Assembly (NCBI RefSeq): GCF_005280195.1
Contig: NZ_SZPR01000017.1
Span: 1 to 64,000 of the forward strand
Source of the DNA: Streptomyces galbus
GTDB lineage: Bacteria > Actinomycetota > Actinomycetes > Streptomycetales > Streptomycetaceae
Length of the DNA: 64,000 bases
Direction of reading: 5' to 3'
Shown here: positions 26,993 through 35,642 of the stretch, piece by piece
How positions within the stretch are numbered: the first letter of the stretch is position 1
Layout: every line of letters starts with the position of its first letter
Position numbers and translations under genes: made by a program
Notes under the pieces: model-generated
What the model saw: only the letters and a program-made list of their open reading frames with translations
Database searches by the model: none
Told to the model about the DNA's origin: nothing

Positions 26993-27964
26993 TCAGAACA
27001 GGGCGCGGGCCAGGGCCCGGCGCGCCGCCGCCACCCGCGGGTCGTCGGCTCCGACGACCTCGAACAGCTCCAGCAGCCGCACCCGTACGGCGTCCCGGTC
27101 GTCACCCACCGTGCGCGCCACCGTGTCGATGAGCCGCCCGAAGGCGTCCTCCACGTGACCGCCGACCAGGTCCAGGTCGGCGGCGGCGATCTGCGCCTGC
27201 GGGTCGGCCGGCTTCTCGGCGGCGTCCCGGCGGACCCGCTGCGGGTCGAGTCCCTGCACCCGCTGGAGCAACTCGGCCTGGACGAGGCCCAGTTTGGCCT
27301 CGGTGTTGCCCGGGTCCTCGGCGAGGACGTTCTTGTACGCCTGTACCGCGCCGCCCAGGTCACCGGCGTCCAGCGCCTGCACGGCGGCCTCGAGGAGGCC
27401 GTCGTGCGGGCCGGCCCGGTCCTCGGGGGCCGGGTGCGCGCCCGGCTCGGCCTCGGGGTCGACGGTGAGGCCGGTCAGGCCGAAGCGCTGCTCGGCGACG
27501 GCGACGAGCTGGTCGAGGGTCTCCCGGATCTGCGCCTCGCCGGCGGCCCCCTGGAAGAGCGGCAGCGCCTGCCCCGCGACGACCGCGAAGACGGCCGGGA
27601 TGCCCTGCACCCCGAACTGCTGCATCAGCATCTGGTTGGCGTCGACGTCGATCTTGGCGAGCAGGAAGCGGCCGTTGTACTCGACGGCCAGCCGTTCCAG
27701 GACCGGGCTCAGCTGCTTGCAGGGCTGACACCACTCGGCCCAGAAGTCGATGACGACGGGCACCTCGGCGGACCGCTGGAGGACGTCGCGCTCGAAGGTC
27801 GCCTCATCGACGTCGATGACGAGGTCGGCCGGGGAGACGGCCCCCGCACCGCCCTGGCGGGCCGCTTCGGCGCGCGCCTGCTCCGCCTTCGCCTTGGCCT
27901 CCTGGGCCGCCTTCACCGCGGCGAGGTCGACGACTCCGCTCATGGACATGTTCCGTGGCTGCAT
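26993..27964 (-). CDS. Thioredoxin-domain protein with TPR-like C terminus (YbbN/CnoX-like)
   Basis: The protein has 323 residues. A charged Ala/Lys/Glu helix (residues ~12-40) precedes a thioredoxin domain with active site FWAEWCQPCKQL near residue 80 and cis-Pro in VQGIPAVFAV. The last ~120 residues form tetratricopeptide-like helices (LLEAAVQALDAGDLGGAVQAYKNVLAEDPGNTEAKLGLVQAELL). This is the layout of YbbN/CnoX, a chaperone-linked thioredoxin that binds GroEL in enterobacteria; that role here is inference. The ATG at 27964 has GGGGAGGAT upstream. It is monocistronic as far as visible. Confidence 0.88.
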   Translation of the reverse strand: MQPRNMSMSGVVDLAAVKAAQEAKAKAEQARAEAARQGGAGAVSPADLVIDVDEATFERDVLQRSAEVPVVIDFWAEWCQPCKQLSPVLERLAVEYNGRFLLAKIDVDANQMLMQQFGVQGIPAVFAVVAGQALPLFQGAAGEAQIRETLDQLVAVAEQRFGLTGLTVDPEAEPGAHPAPEDRAGPHDGLLEAAVQALDAGDLGGAVQAYKNVLAEDPGNTEAKLGLVQAELLQRVQGLDPQRVRRDAAEKPADPQAQIAAADLDLVGGHVEDAFGRLIDTVARTVGDDRDAVRVRLLELFEVVGADDPRVAAARRALARALF

Positions 27965-28118
27965 GCGTCTATCCTCCCCCGTCCGCGCGTGTGCGGGAAA
28001 ACGCCGGTGCCGGGCGCCGGGTCCCCACCCTCGCGCCTCATCGGTCCGGCCTGGTCCTGCGTGGTCATGGCCCGTGTACGTCCGGCACGGGCGCCGAGCG
28101 AGAACGCCGCCACGCTTT

Positions 28119-28135
28119 CGCTACGAGTCGTAGCG
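28119..28135. promoter_or_regulatory. 17-bp palindrome between thioredoxin-TPR and TetR genes
   Basis: CGCTACGA, a central G and TCGTAGCG form a perfect 8-1-8 palindrome. It lies 84 bases before the TetR gene and 155 bases before the divergent thioredoxin-TPR gene. It is a good candidate operator for the adjacent TetR regulator. Confidence 0.6.
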
Positions 28136-28218
28136 TAATGCCATGCCGGGCTCCCGGCACACCACTTCCCGGTGATCTCCCTCACGACGCCGCCCATCCG
28201 GCCGGTTATGGTCGGAGG

Positions 28219-28839
28219 ATGCAGAGCCGCAGCCCCGCCGCCGCCCGTCCCGGCCGCCCCCGCAGCGCCGCCGCGGACGCCGCGATCCTGGCCGCGACCA
28301 GGGAGGCTCTGGTCGAACTGGGTTGGTCCAAGCTCACGCTGGGCGATGTCGCCACGCGCGCGGGAGTGGCCAAAACGACCCTCTACCGGCGCTGGTCCGG
28401 CAAGAACGAACTGGTCGTCGACGCGGTGGCCGAGCTCTTCGACGAGCTGTGCCTGCCCGACCGGGGCAGCCTCGCGGCCGACATCGAGGGCGTCGTGCTG
28501 CAGTTCGCGGCGATCCTGGCCCGCCCGGAGGCGCGCAGCGGGCTGATGGCGGTCGTGACGGAGGCGACCCGGGACGACGCCCTGCGCGCCCGGATCCGCG
28601 CCTCCATCGTCGACCGGCAGAAGGGCCTGGTGCTCGAGGGGCGCTCGCGCGCCCAGCAGCGTGGCGAACTCCCCCCGGAGGCCGACCCGGAGGAGTCCGC
28701 CCGCACGGTGGACCTCATCTTCGACATGGTCGCGGGCGCGGTGGTCCACCGCACCCTGGTCAGCGGCCGCCCGGCGGACGAGGAGTGGGTGCGCGGCTTC
28801 ACCCACATCCTGCTGCGGGGCCTGACGGCGCCGTCCTGA
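28219..28839 (+). CDS. TetR-family regulator
   Basis: The 206-residue protein has an N-terminal helix-turn-helix: AILAATREALVELGWSKLTLGDVATRAGVAKTTLYRRWSGKNELV. The C-terminal domain (FAAILARPEARSGLMAVVTEATRD...GFTHILLRGLTAPS) is of the TetR_C type seen in regulators near cell-surface and lipid genes. The ATG at 28219 has TATGGT 6 bases upstream (leaderless pattern) and GGAGG immediately adjacent. It converges on icmA with 12 bases between stops. Candidate sites are the palindrome at 28119-28135 and, more speculatively, the TTACT repeats at 26.7-26.9 kb. Confidence 0.88.
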   Translation: MQSRSPAAARPGRPRSAAADAAILAATREALVELGWSKLTLGDVATRAGVAKTTLYRRWSGKNELVVDAVAELFDELCLPDRGSLAADIEGVVLQFAAILARPEARSGLMAVVTEATRDDALRARIRASIVDRQKGLVLEGRSRAQQRGELPPEADPEESARTVDLIFDMVAGAVVHRTLVSGRPADEEWVRGFTHILLRGLTAPS

Positions 28840-28851
28840 CCCGCGGGCGGG

Positions 28852-30552
28852 TCAGAAGCCCGCCGGCTCGGTGTAGACCCCCCACTCCTCGCGCAGCACC
28901 CCGCAGATCTCCCCGAGCGTCGCCTCGGCGCGCACCGCGTCGAGCATCGGCCCGATCATGTTGGACCCGTCGCGTGCGGCAGCGAGCATCGCGTCCAGCG
29001 CCGCGCGCACCGCGGTCTCGTCGCGGGCCGCCTTGCGCCCGGCCAGCACCCGCACCTGCTCGCGCTCCACCTCGTGGCTCACGCGCAGGATCTCCAGGTC
29101 CCCGGTGACCGACCCGGTGTGCACGTTGACGCCGACGACCTTCTTGTCGCCCTTCTCCAGGGACTGCTGGTAGCGGAACGCGGACTCGGCGATCTCACCG
29201 GTGAACCAGCCGTCCTCGATCCCGCGCAGGATGCCGGAGGTGATCGGGCCGATGGGGTGCTGCCCGTCCGGGTGCGCCCGCAGGCCGCGCTCCTTGATCT
29301 GGTCGAAGATCTTCTCCGCGTCGGCCTCGATGCGGTCCGTGAGCTGCTCGACGAACCACGAACCGCCCAGCGGGTCGGCCACGTTGGCGACGCCGGTCTC
29401 CTCCATCAGCACCTGCTGGGTGCGCAGCGCGATCTCCGCGGCCTGCTCGGAGGGCAGCGCGAGGGTCTCGTCGAGGGCGTTGGTGTGCAGCGAGTTGGTG
29501 CCGCCGAGCACCGCGGCCAGGGCCTCCACGGCCGTCCGCACGACGTTGTTGTACGGCTGCTGGGCCGTCAGGGAGACGCCCGCGGTCTGGGTGTGGAAGC
29601 GCAGCCACTGCGCCTTCTCGGACCGCGCGCCGTACACGTCGCGCATCCAGCGGGCCCAGATGCGGCGCGCCGCGCGGAACTTGGCGATCTCCTCGAAGAA
29701 GTCCAGGTGCGCGTCGAAGAAGAAGGACAGGCCCGGCGCGAAGACGTCGACGTCCAGGCCGCGGCTCAGTCCGAGCTCCACGTACCCGAAGCCGTCCGCC
29801 AGCGTGTACGCCAGCTCCTGCGCGGCCGTCGCGCCGGCCTCGCGGATGTGGTAGCCGGAGACGGACAGCGGCTTGTAGGCGGGGATGCGCGCGCTGGTGT
29901 ACTCCATGAGGTCGCCGATGAGGCGCAGGTGCGGCTCGGGCTGGAAGAGCCACTCCTTCTGGGCGATGTACTCCTTGAAGATGTCCGTCTGCAGGGTGCC
30001 GTTGAGCACGCCCGGGTCGACGCCCTGCCGCTCGGCGGCGACCAGGTACATGCAGAAGACGGGCACGGCCGGCCCGCTGATGGTCATGGAGGTGGTGACG
30101 TCCCCGAGCGGGATGTCCTTGAACAGCACCTCCATGTCGGCCGCGGAGTCGATGGCGACGCCGCAGTGGCCGACCTCGCCGAGCGAGCGCGGGTCGTCGG
30201 AGTCGCGGCCCATGAGCGTCGGCATGTCGAAGGCGACGGAGAGCCCGCCGCCGCCGTTGCCGAGGATCATCTTGTAGCGCTCGTTGGTCTGCTCGGCGTT
30301 GCCGAACCCGGCGAACTGCCGGATCGTCCACGTCCGCCCGCGGTAGCCGGTCGGGTACAGCCCCCGGGTGAAGGGGTACTCACCGGGCCAGCCGATCCGC
30401 TCGAACCCCTCGTAGGCGTCCCCCGGCCGGGGGCCGTAGACGGGCTCGACGGGGTCGCCGGAGAGCGTCGTGAAGTCTGCGTCGCGCTTGCGTGCGGCGT
30501 CGTACCGGGCCTGCCAGCGACGGCGGCCCTCCTCGATGGCGTCAGCGTCCAT
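28852..30552 (-). CDS. icmA: Isobutyryl-CoA mutase large subunit
   Basis: A 566-residue acyl-CoA mutase substrate-binding subunit, the same length as known IcmA proteins and shorter than MutB because it lacks the C-terminal B12 domain. YPTGYRGRTWTIRQFAGFGNAEQTNERYK, AFDMPTLMGRDSDDP and TTSMTISGPA belong to the mutase barrel. HTQTAGVSLTAQQPYNNVVRTAVEALAAVLGGTNSLHTNALDE is the conserved core. With the B12-binding IcmB (elsewhere in the genome) it interconverts isobutyryl-CoA and n-butyryl-CoA. IcmA, MeaA and MutB are related; I choose IcmA from length and memory of this locus. The ATG at 30552 replaces a longer frame; a palindrome lies 10 bases upstream. Confidence 0.85.
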   Translation of the reverse strand: MDADAIEEGRRRWQARYDAARKRDADFTTLSGDPVEPVYGPRPGDAYEGFERIGWPGEYPFTRGLYPTGYRGRTWTIRQFAGFGNAEQTNERYKMILGNGGGGLSVAFDMPTLMGRDSDDPRSLGEVGHCGVAIDSAADMEVLFKDIPLGDVTTSMTISGPAVPVFCMYLVAAERQGVDPGVLNGTLQTDIFKEYIAQKEWLFQPEPHLRLIGDLMEYTSARIPAYKPLSVSGYHIREAGATAAQELAYTLADGFGYVELGLSRGLDVDVFAPGLSFFFDAHLDFFEEIAKFRAARRIWARWMRDVYGARSEKAQWLRFHTQTAGVSLTAQQPYNNVVRTAVEALAAVLGGTNSLHTNALDETLALPSEQAAEIALRTQQVLMEETGVANVADPLGGSWFVEQLTDRIEADAEKIFDQIKERGLRAHPDGQHPIGPITSGILRGIEDGWFTGEIAESAFRYQQSLEKGDKKVVGVNVHTGSVTGDLEILRVSHEVEREQVRVLAGRKAARDETAVRAALDAMLAAARDGSNMIGPMLDAVRAEATLGEICGVLREEWGVYTEPAGF

Positions 30553-30561
30553 ACCGTCGAA

Positions 30562-30583
30562 TTTACTAGGACGTCCAAGTAAA
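30562..30583. promoter_or_regulatory. 22-bp near-perfect palindrome upstream of icmA
   Basis: TTTACT at 30562-30567 and AGTAAA at 30578-30583 flank a GGACGTCC core (30569-30576); only one symmetric base pair is broken. It ends 10 bases before the icmA ATG, so it overlaps the leader or -10 region and a bound protein should control transcription. Confidence 0.65.
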
Positions 30584-30626
30584 TGTCGATGGGAGACCGC
30601 CGCACGCACGCGTACGGCGGTCCGCG

Positions 30627-30965
30627 TCAGGCCTTGGCGACCGCGGGCGCGTCCTGCGCGACCCGGGCCTCCAGCTCCTGGCTGACCTTGCGCTCCACGA
30701 AAAACGCGGCCGTGGGGATCGTCCCGGCGAGCAGGACCCACAGCTGCTTCTTGACCGGCCACTTCGCCTTGGAGCCCAGGTCGAAGGCGACGACGAGGTA
30801 CACGACGTAGAGCCAGCCGTGCGCGATGCCGACGGCCGTGGTGAAGCCGTCGGCGCCGTCGATGTGCAGCAGGTACTTGGCGATGACGCCCAGCGTCAGC
30901 AGGACCAGCAGCACACCGGTGACGTAGGCCATGACGCGGTAGCGGGTCAGCACGCTCTTTTTCAT
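30627..30965 (-). CDS. DUF3817 membrane protein
   Basis: The 112-residue protein has three membrane segments (VMAYVTGVLLVLLTLGVIAKYLL, TTAVGIAHGWLYVVYLVVAFDL, QLWVLLAGTIPTAAFFVERKV). The HGWLYVVY and PTAAFFVERK signatures are typical of DUF3817 (YdzA-like), found as a domain in some membrane proteins. It starts with ATG at 30965. A paralogue lies at 36645-36989. The function is unknown. Confidence 0.85.
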   Translation of the reverse strand: MKKSVLTRYRVMAYVTGVLLVLLTLGVIAKYLLHIDGADGFTTAVGIAHGWLYVVYLVVAFDLGSKAKWPVKKQLWVLLAGTIPTAAFFVERKVSQELEARVAQDAPAVAKA

Positions 30966-31031
30966 GCCGACGAGCGTAACCGCCCGTTTCGGGCGATCTT
31001 CCGCCGGGCCGCACGTGGGCGGACGGGCCGG

Positions 31032-31541
31032 CTACTGCTCGTCGAAGTCGTGCGCCGCGACCCGCAGGGGCCGCAGCAACGCGAAGATCTCCCCGCACTC
31101 CTCCGCGTCGTACGCCCCGAGGCCGAAGTCCATCGCCATCAGGTCGCGGGTGGCCGCCTCGACGACCTCGCGCCCCTTGTCGGTGATGACGGCGAGCGTG
31201 CCGCGCCCGTCGTTGGGGTTGGGACGCTTGGCCACCAGGCCCGACCGCACCAGGCGGTCCACCGTGTTGGTGACCGACGTGGGGTGCACCATGAGCCGCT
31301 CGCCGATCTTCGACATCGGCAGCTCGCCCTCCTTGGAGAAGGTGAGCAGGACCAGTGCCTCGTACCGCGCGAACGTCAGGCCGTACGGTTTGACCACCGC
31401 GTCGACCTCGGCCAGCAGGATCTGGTGGGCCCGCATGATCGAGGTGATCGCGGCCATGGCCGGCACGCTTCCCCAGCGCTGCTTCCAGAGTTCGTCGGCG
31501 CGGGCGATGGGGTCGAACGGGAGACTGAGGGGCTTCGGCAC
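31032..31541 (-). CDS. MarR-family regulator
   Basis: The 169-residue protein has the winged-helix core LTFARYEALVLLTFSKEGELPMSKIGERLMVHPTSVTNTVDRLVRSGLVAKRPNPNDGRGTLAVITDKG. The start is GTG at 31541 (PKPLSLPFDPIARADELW); TAGGGT lies 9 bases before it, consistent with a very short or absent leader. The gene is followed by DUF3817 and icmA on the same strand. Targets are unknown; control of neighbouring acyl-CoA genes is possible. Confidence 0.88.
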   Translation of the reverse strand: MPKPLSLPFDPIARADELWKQRWGSVPAMAAITSIMRAHQILLAEVDAVVKPYGLTFARYEALVLLTFSKEGELPMSKIGERLMVHPTSVTNTVDRLVRSGLVAKRPNPNDGRGTLAVITDKGREVVEAATRDLMAMDFGLGAYDAEECGEIFALLRPLRVAAHDFDEQ

Positions 31542-31627
31542 GGCACCAGACCCTACCCGGCGGTCATATGGTGGTCAGCCCCGTCTCGCCTTTCGGTCGC
31601 CCGGCTTCCGTCCCGCGTGCTTTTCGG

Positions 31628-32986
31628 TCACCCGGTGCCCGTCTCCGGCGCCTTCCGGTCACTCGGCCCCCGCCCCTCACGCCGTCGCGCCGCCCGTCCC
31701 CGCGCCCCACGGCGTCCGGCCCCCGCTTCCGTCCTGCGGGCCTCCAGTGCCAGCGCCGCGCAGCACACGGTGCCCAGCACCCCCGCGCCGGCGACCGCCG
31801 CCCGCACCCCCACCAGCTCGGCCGCGACCCCCGCGAGGGCCATCCCGACGCCCTGGAACGTCATGAGACCGGCCGTGAGCAGCGTCATCGCCCGGCCCCT
31901 GACCTCGTCCGGCACCTCCCGCACCAGCCACTGGTCCAGGCCCAGCGTGTACGCCGAGCCCGCTCCCGCGACCACGAGCAGCAGCAGCGACCCCACGAGA
32001 CCGGGCCGCAGGGCGTAGCCCAGGTACGGCAGCAGCGTCACGCAGACCAGCGGCAGCGCGATCCGCTCCCGGGCCGCGGGACGCAGCCGGGCGCCGGCGA
32101 GCAGTTCCCCGGCGATCGTGCCGACCGGCAGCGCGCACATCAGCAGGCCGAGGCCGGTCGAGCCGGCGCCGAGGTCGTCGGCGTAGGGGGCGACCAGCGC
32201 CTCCGGGACCACCGAGAACACCGGCGGGATCCAGAACAGCAGGAGCAGCGCCCGCACCCGCCGGTGCGCCAGGACCTGTCGGGCCCCGCGCAGCGAGTCC
32301 TTCACCAGGCTGCTCCCGTCGTGGGCGCGGGCGGGCCTGCGGGCGGTGCCCAGGCGCAGCAGCGCGGCCGAGGCGAGGAAGGTCGCCACCGTGATGAGCA
32401 GCGCCTGGCGCGGGGCCACCACGGTGAGCAGGAGGCCGCCGAGGCCGTAGCCGACGAGGAGGGCGCTCTGCGCGGTGATGCGCAGCAGGGAGCGGCCGAG
32501 GACGAACAGGTCGCCGTCGCCGAGGATGTCCGCGAGGGTCGCCGTCCGGGTCCCGGAGAACACCGGCGAGACCGTCGCCAGGCAGCAGCGCAGGGCCAGC
32601 AGGACACCGATGGACGCGCCGGGCGCCGCCATCGGCGCGACGCAGGCCGCGCACACCAGGTCGCAGACGACCAGCACCCGCCGGGCCGGGAAGCGGTCGG
32701 CGACCCCGGCGAGCAGGGTGCCGCCGACGACGTACGGCAGGAAGCCGAGCGCGAAGGTGAGCGCGCTGAGCAGCGCGGACCCGGTGAGGTCGTAGACGAG
32801 GACGGACAGCGCGATCTCGGCGACGATCACGCCCAGCATGGACAGCAGGTGCGCCGCGAACACGGTCCGGAACTCCCGGACGGCGAAGACGCGGCCGTAG
32901 CCGGCCGGGGGCGGGCTCGCGGGGGCGGGGGCGGGTGCGACGGGGTGCTCGCGGACGTCCGCCCGCGGGGACGGCTTCTCGGACAT
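31628..32986 (-). CDS. MFS transporter
   Basis: The 452-residue protein has about 12 membrane segments. After a Pro/Ala-rich start the first helix is RTVFAAHLLSMLGVIVAEIALSVLVYDL; the loop GVADRFPARRVLVV is the MFS motif A position. The C terminus is very Arg/Gly-rich (GRRGARGRAARRREGRG). It resembles macrolide-efflux-like MFS proteins. It is divergent from a DUF5937/ArsR-type regulator at 33081 whose ATG lies 94 bases away, which suggests a regulated exporter. The substrate is unknown. Confidence 0.88.
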   Translation of the reverse strand: MSEKPSPRADVREHPVAPAPAPASPPPAGYGRVFAVREFRTVFAAHLLSMLGVIVAEIALSVLVYDLTGSALLSALTFALGFLPYVVGGTLLAGVADRFPARRVLVVCDLVCAACVAPMAAPGASIGVLLALRCCLATVSPVFSGTRTATLADILGDGDLFVLGRSLLRITAQSALLVGYGLGGLLLTVVAPRQALLITVATFLASAALLRLGTARRPARAHDGSSLVKDSLRGARQVLAHRRVRALLLLFWIPPVFSVVPEALVAPYADDLGAGSTGLGLLMCALPVGTIAGELLAGARLRPAARERIALPLVCVTLLPYLGYALRPGLVGSLLLLVVAGAGSAYTLGLDQWLVREVPDEVRGRAMTLLTAGLMTFQGVGMALAGVAAELVGVRAAVAGAGVLGTVCCAALALEARRTEAGAGRRGARGRAARRREGRGPSDRKAPETGTG

Positions 32987-33080
32987 GGGCAGCAGCGTGC
33001 GGCGCGCGCCGGGGCCGGCCGTAGTCTTTCGGCCCTGGCCGAATCATCGGCCGCTTCTCCGTCGCGTCCGGGGGGGTCCG

Positions 33081-34064
33081 ATGCCGTCCTACCTGCACTT
33101 CGGCGAGGAGGACTTCCTGCGCTGCCGGTTCGCCGTGTCCCCGCTGTGGGAGACGCAGGAGGCCGCGCGCACCCTCAAGCGGCCCGAGCGGCACGGCTAC
33201 CACCTGCCCTGGCTGCGCCGCCACCGTGCCGCGGTCCGGGCGCTGGACCTGTCCGGGCTGTGGCTGCTGATGCCCCGGCGCGGCCACTCCCCGGACTGGC
33301 TGTGCCCGCCGCCGATCGGGCCGACGGCCTCCTTCGCGGAGGAGATCGCCGCGGTGCGGGCCGCCGACCCCGGGGCCGCCCGCGAGGACACCGCCCGCTC
33401 GCTCGCCGACACCCCGGGCGCACTGGACTCGCCGCAGGGCCGGGCCTGGCTCGCCGACCCGCAGGGCATGGTCCGGGAGCTGGCCGACCTGCTGGAGCGG
33501 ATCTGGCACACCCTGGTCGCGCCGGACTGGCCACGGCTGCGGGCGCTGCTGGAGGCGGACATCGCCTTCCACTCGCGGCGGCTGGCCGAGGTCGGGCTCG
33601 GGGGCGTGCTGCCGGAGATCAACCGGCGCTGCGGCTGGGACGCGGGGACGCTCACCGTCGGGTCCGGCGGCCGGCACGAGCGCCACCTGGGCGGCCAGGG
33701 GCTGGTGCTGATGCCGAGCGTCTTCGTCTGGCCGGACGTGGTGAGCGGCTTCGACCCGCCCTGGCAGCCGACGCTCGTCTACCCGGCGCGCGGCGTGGGC
33801 GGGCTGTGGACCGAGGCGGCCGACCGGGGCGGGGACGCGCTCGTACGGCTCCTGGGGCGGGGCCGGGCGGCCGTGCTGGCCGCCCTGGACGACCCGGCGA
33901 CCACCACCGCCCTGGCCCACCGCCTGGGCCTCGCGCCGTCCTCGGTGTCCGCCCACCTGACGGTGCTGCGCGACGCGGGCCTGCTGGCCGCGCGGCGGTA
34001 CGGGCACCAGGTGCTGTACGAGCGGACGCCGCTCGGGATGGCGCTGGCGTCGGGCGGCGGCTGA
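33081..34064 (+). CDS. ArsR-type regulator with DUF5937-like N terminus
   Basis: The 327-residue protein starts MPSYLHFGEEDFLRCRFAVSPLWET, typical of the DUF5937/ArsR fusion seen in Streptomyces. The C-terminal ~75 residues are a winged helix: RAAVLAALDDPATTTALAHRLGLAPSSVSAHLTVLRDAGLLAARRYGHQVLYERTPLG. A GGGGGG ribosome site precedes the ATG. Divergent to the MFS gene, it is probably its repressor. The ligand-binding part gives no clue to the substrate. Confidence 0.85.
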   Translation: MPSYLHFGEEDFLRCRFAVSPLWETQEAARTLKRPERHGYHLPWLRRHRAAVRALDLSGLWLLMPRRGHSPDWLCPPPIGPTASFAEEIAAVRAADPGAAREDTARSLADTPGALDSPQGRAWLADPQGMVRELADLLERIWHTLVAPDWPRLRALLEADIAFHSRRLAEVGLGGVLPEINRRCGWDAGTLTVGSGGRHERHLGGQGLVLMPSVFVWPDVVSGFDPPWQPTLVYPARGVGGLWTEAADRGGDALVRLLGRGRAAVLAALDDPATTTALAHRLGLAPSSVSAHLTVLRDAGLLAARRYGHQVLYERTPLGMALASGGG

Positions 34065-34093
34065 GCGGAGGCCGGCCCGCGCCGTCCACACTC

Positions 34094-34152
34094 TTTGAGC
34101 GGTCGCTCAAACGGGTGTACGGTCATGCCGACGGTTTGAGCGATCGCTCAAA
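34094..34152. promoter_or_regulatory. Twin palindromic operators of a TetR cassette
   Basis: TTTGAGCGGTCGCTCAAA (34094-34111) and TTTGAGCGATCGCTCAAA (34135-34152) differ at one central base and are centred 41 bp apart, close to four helical turns. TACGGT (34118-34123) between them may be the -10 box of the downstream three-gene operon. The TetR gene at its end (35639) is the natural candidate to bind here. Confidence 0.75.
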
Positions 34153-34177
34153 CCCGCTCGGACAGGGGGACATCCGC

Positions 34178-34950
34178 ATGCGACGACAGGAGCGCCGGGG
34201 GCTCTACGTCGAGGCGCGCATCCGCGCCGGCCTCGACGACCTGTGGGCCCGTACCCAGGACCCCGCCGCGCACCAGCGCTGGGACCTGCGGTTCACCCGG
34301 ATCGAGTACCTCCCGCGCGCGCGGAGGGCGAGCCGCAGCGCTTCCGGTACGCCACGCGCGTGCTGCCCTTCCTCACCGTCGCCGGCACCGGCGTCTCGGC
34401 CGGCGAACGGGAACGCCCGGACGGCACCCGCACCTCGGCGCTGCGCTTCGCCTCCCCGCACCCGCTCTCGCTGCTGGCCGAGGGCAGCGGCTACTGGCGC
34501 TACGTGCCCGAGGGCGACGGCGTGCGCTTCCTGACGGGCTACGACTACCGGCCGCGCTGGGGCCGCCTCGGCGCCGTCGCCGACCGCCTGCTCCTGCGGC
34601 CGCTCATGGGCTGGGCGACGGCCTGGTCGTTCGACCGGCTGCGGCTGTGGCTGGAGCGGGGCACCACGCCCGAGCGCGCGCTGGCGCGCTGGCTGACGGA
34701 GCTGGCGGTGCGCGCACTGGTCCTGGTGGTCGCGGGCACAGGTGTGGGCCTGGAGCCGTCCCTCGGGTGGTTCGGACCGTTCGCCGCGTCGCTGGCGTAC
34801 CTGTGCCCCCTGCTGCTGAGCGTCGCGGTGTGCGTGGCACTGCTCGCGCCGCCCCTGCCGGGCACACCGGCCGCCCGCCGCTGTCAGCGCCGGTCCCCGG
34901 CACGCGTGCGTGCGCCGCGCGTGCTGCGCACCCTGGAGACGCCCCGATGA
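34178..34950 (+). pseudogene. SRPBCC-like/membrane protein gene broken by a frameshift in a CG repeat
   Basis: Frame 1 starts at ATG 34178 with AGGGGGA upstream and reads a sensible N terminus (MRRQERRGLYVEARIRAGLDD...RFTRIEYLPR). At the run CGCGCGCGCG (34314-34323) sense moves to another frame, which continues AEGEPQRFRYATRVLPFLTVAG and then two membrane segments to the stop at 34950. Removing two bases restores one frame of 256 residues. The N-terminal half looks like an SRPBCC/polyketide-cyclase-type ligand pocket. The stop overlaps the next gene as ATGA, showing the intact gene belonged to the operon. A sequencing error, a true mutation or repeat-length variation are all possible. Confidence 0.8.
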
Positions 34951-35642
34951 CCGGCCAGGCCGCGGCCTCGCTGTTCCGCACGGCGATGGGAGCCGGCTTC
35001 GAGCGTCTGCACCCGGAGCTGCGCCGCCGCTTCTCGGTGGGCCTGGCGAGCGGCGAGGCGTGCGTGGGGCGGGGGGTGATGGACCGGATCTGGCACGGCG
35101 GGGCGTTCGTGAAGCCGTTCCTCGCGCTCGGCGCCACGCGGCACATCCTGGTGCCCCGCGCGGGCCGCCGGATCCCGTTCGTCATCGAGAACGTGCCGTA
35201 CGCCGACTCCTTCGGCCGTGAGACGGTGAGCTTCGTGCGCACCTTCGACCTGCCCGGCGGCCCGCGCCGCTTCGACGCCCAGATGGTGCTCAGCCCCAAG
35301 GGCGACCGCGTCCTCGACTACCTGGGCACCCACCAGCACCTCGCCAGCGAGCTGCACCTGCGCGCCGAACCGGACGGCTCGCTGCTGATCCGCTCGGGCG
35401 AGCACCGCTTCCGGGAGGGCCCGCTGGACGTGCGCGTGCCCGGGCTGCTCGGGGCGACGGCCGAGGTGCGCGAGTCCTTCGACGAGCGGCGGGGCCGCTT
35501 CCGGATCAGCGTGCGGGTGGTCAACCGGTACGTCGGCCCGCTGTTCGGCTACGACGGCTCGTTCACGGCGACGTACGCGGACGTGCGCCGCCGCGGGGTG
35601 CGCCCCGGGCTGCGGCCGGTGCGGGAGGAGGCGCGGGCGTGA
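34947..35642 (+). CDS. DUF4166 domain protein
   Basis: The 231-residue soluble protein starts MTGQAAASLFRTAMGAGFERLHPELRRRFSVG. The pattern FERLHPELRRRF and later PFVIENVPYADSFGRETVSFVRTF, then LLGATAEVRESFDE, fits DUF4166, a family often next to SRPBCC-like or NAD-binding proteins. ATG overlaps the previous stop (ATGA) and its own stop overlaps the TetR start (GTGA), so it is the middle gene of a tight operon. The function is unknown. Confidence 0.8.
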   Translation: MTGQAAASLFRTAMGAGFERLHPELRRRFSVGLASGEACVGRGVMDRIWHGGAFVKPFLALGATRHILVPRAGRRIPFVIENVPYADSFGRETVSFVRTFDLPGGPRRFDAQMVLSPKGDRVLDYLGTHQHLASELHLRAEPDGSLLIRSGEHRFREGPLDVRVPGLLGATAEVRESFDERRGRFRISVRVVNRYVGPLFGYDGSFTATYADVRRRGVRPGLRPVREEARA

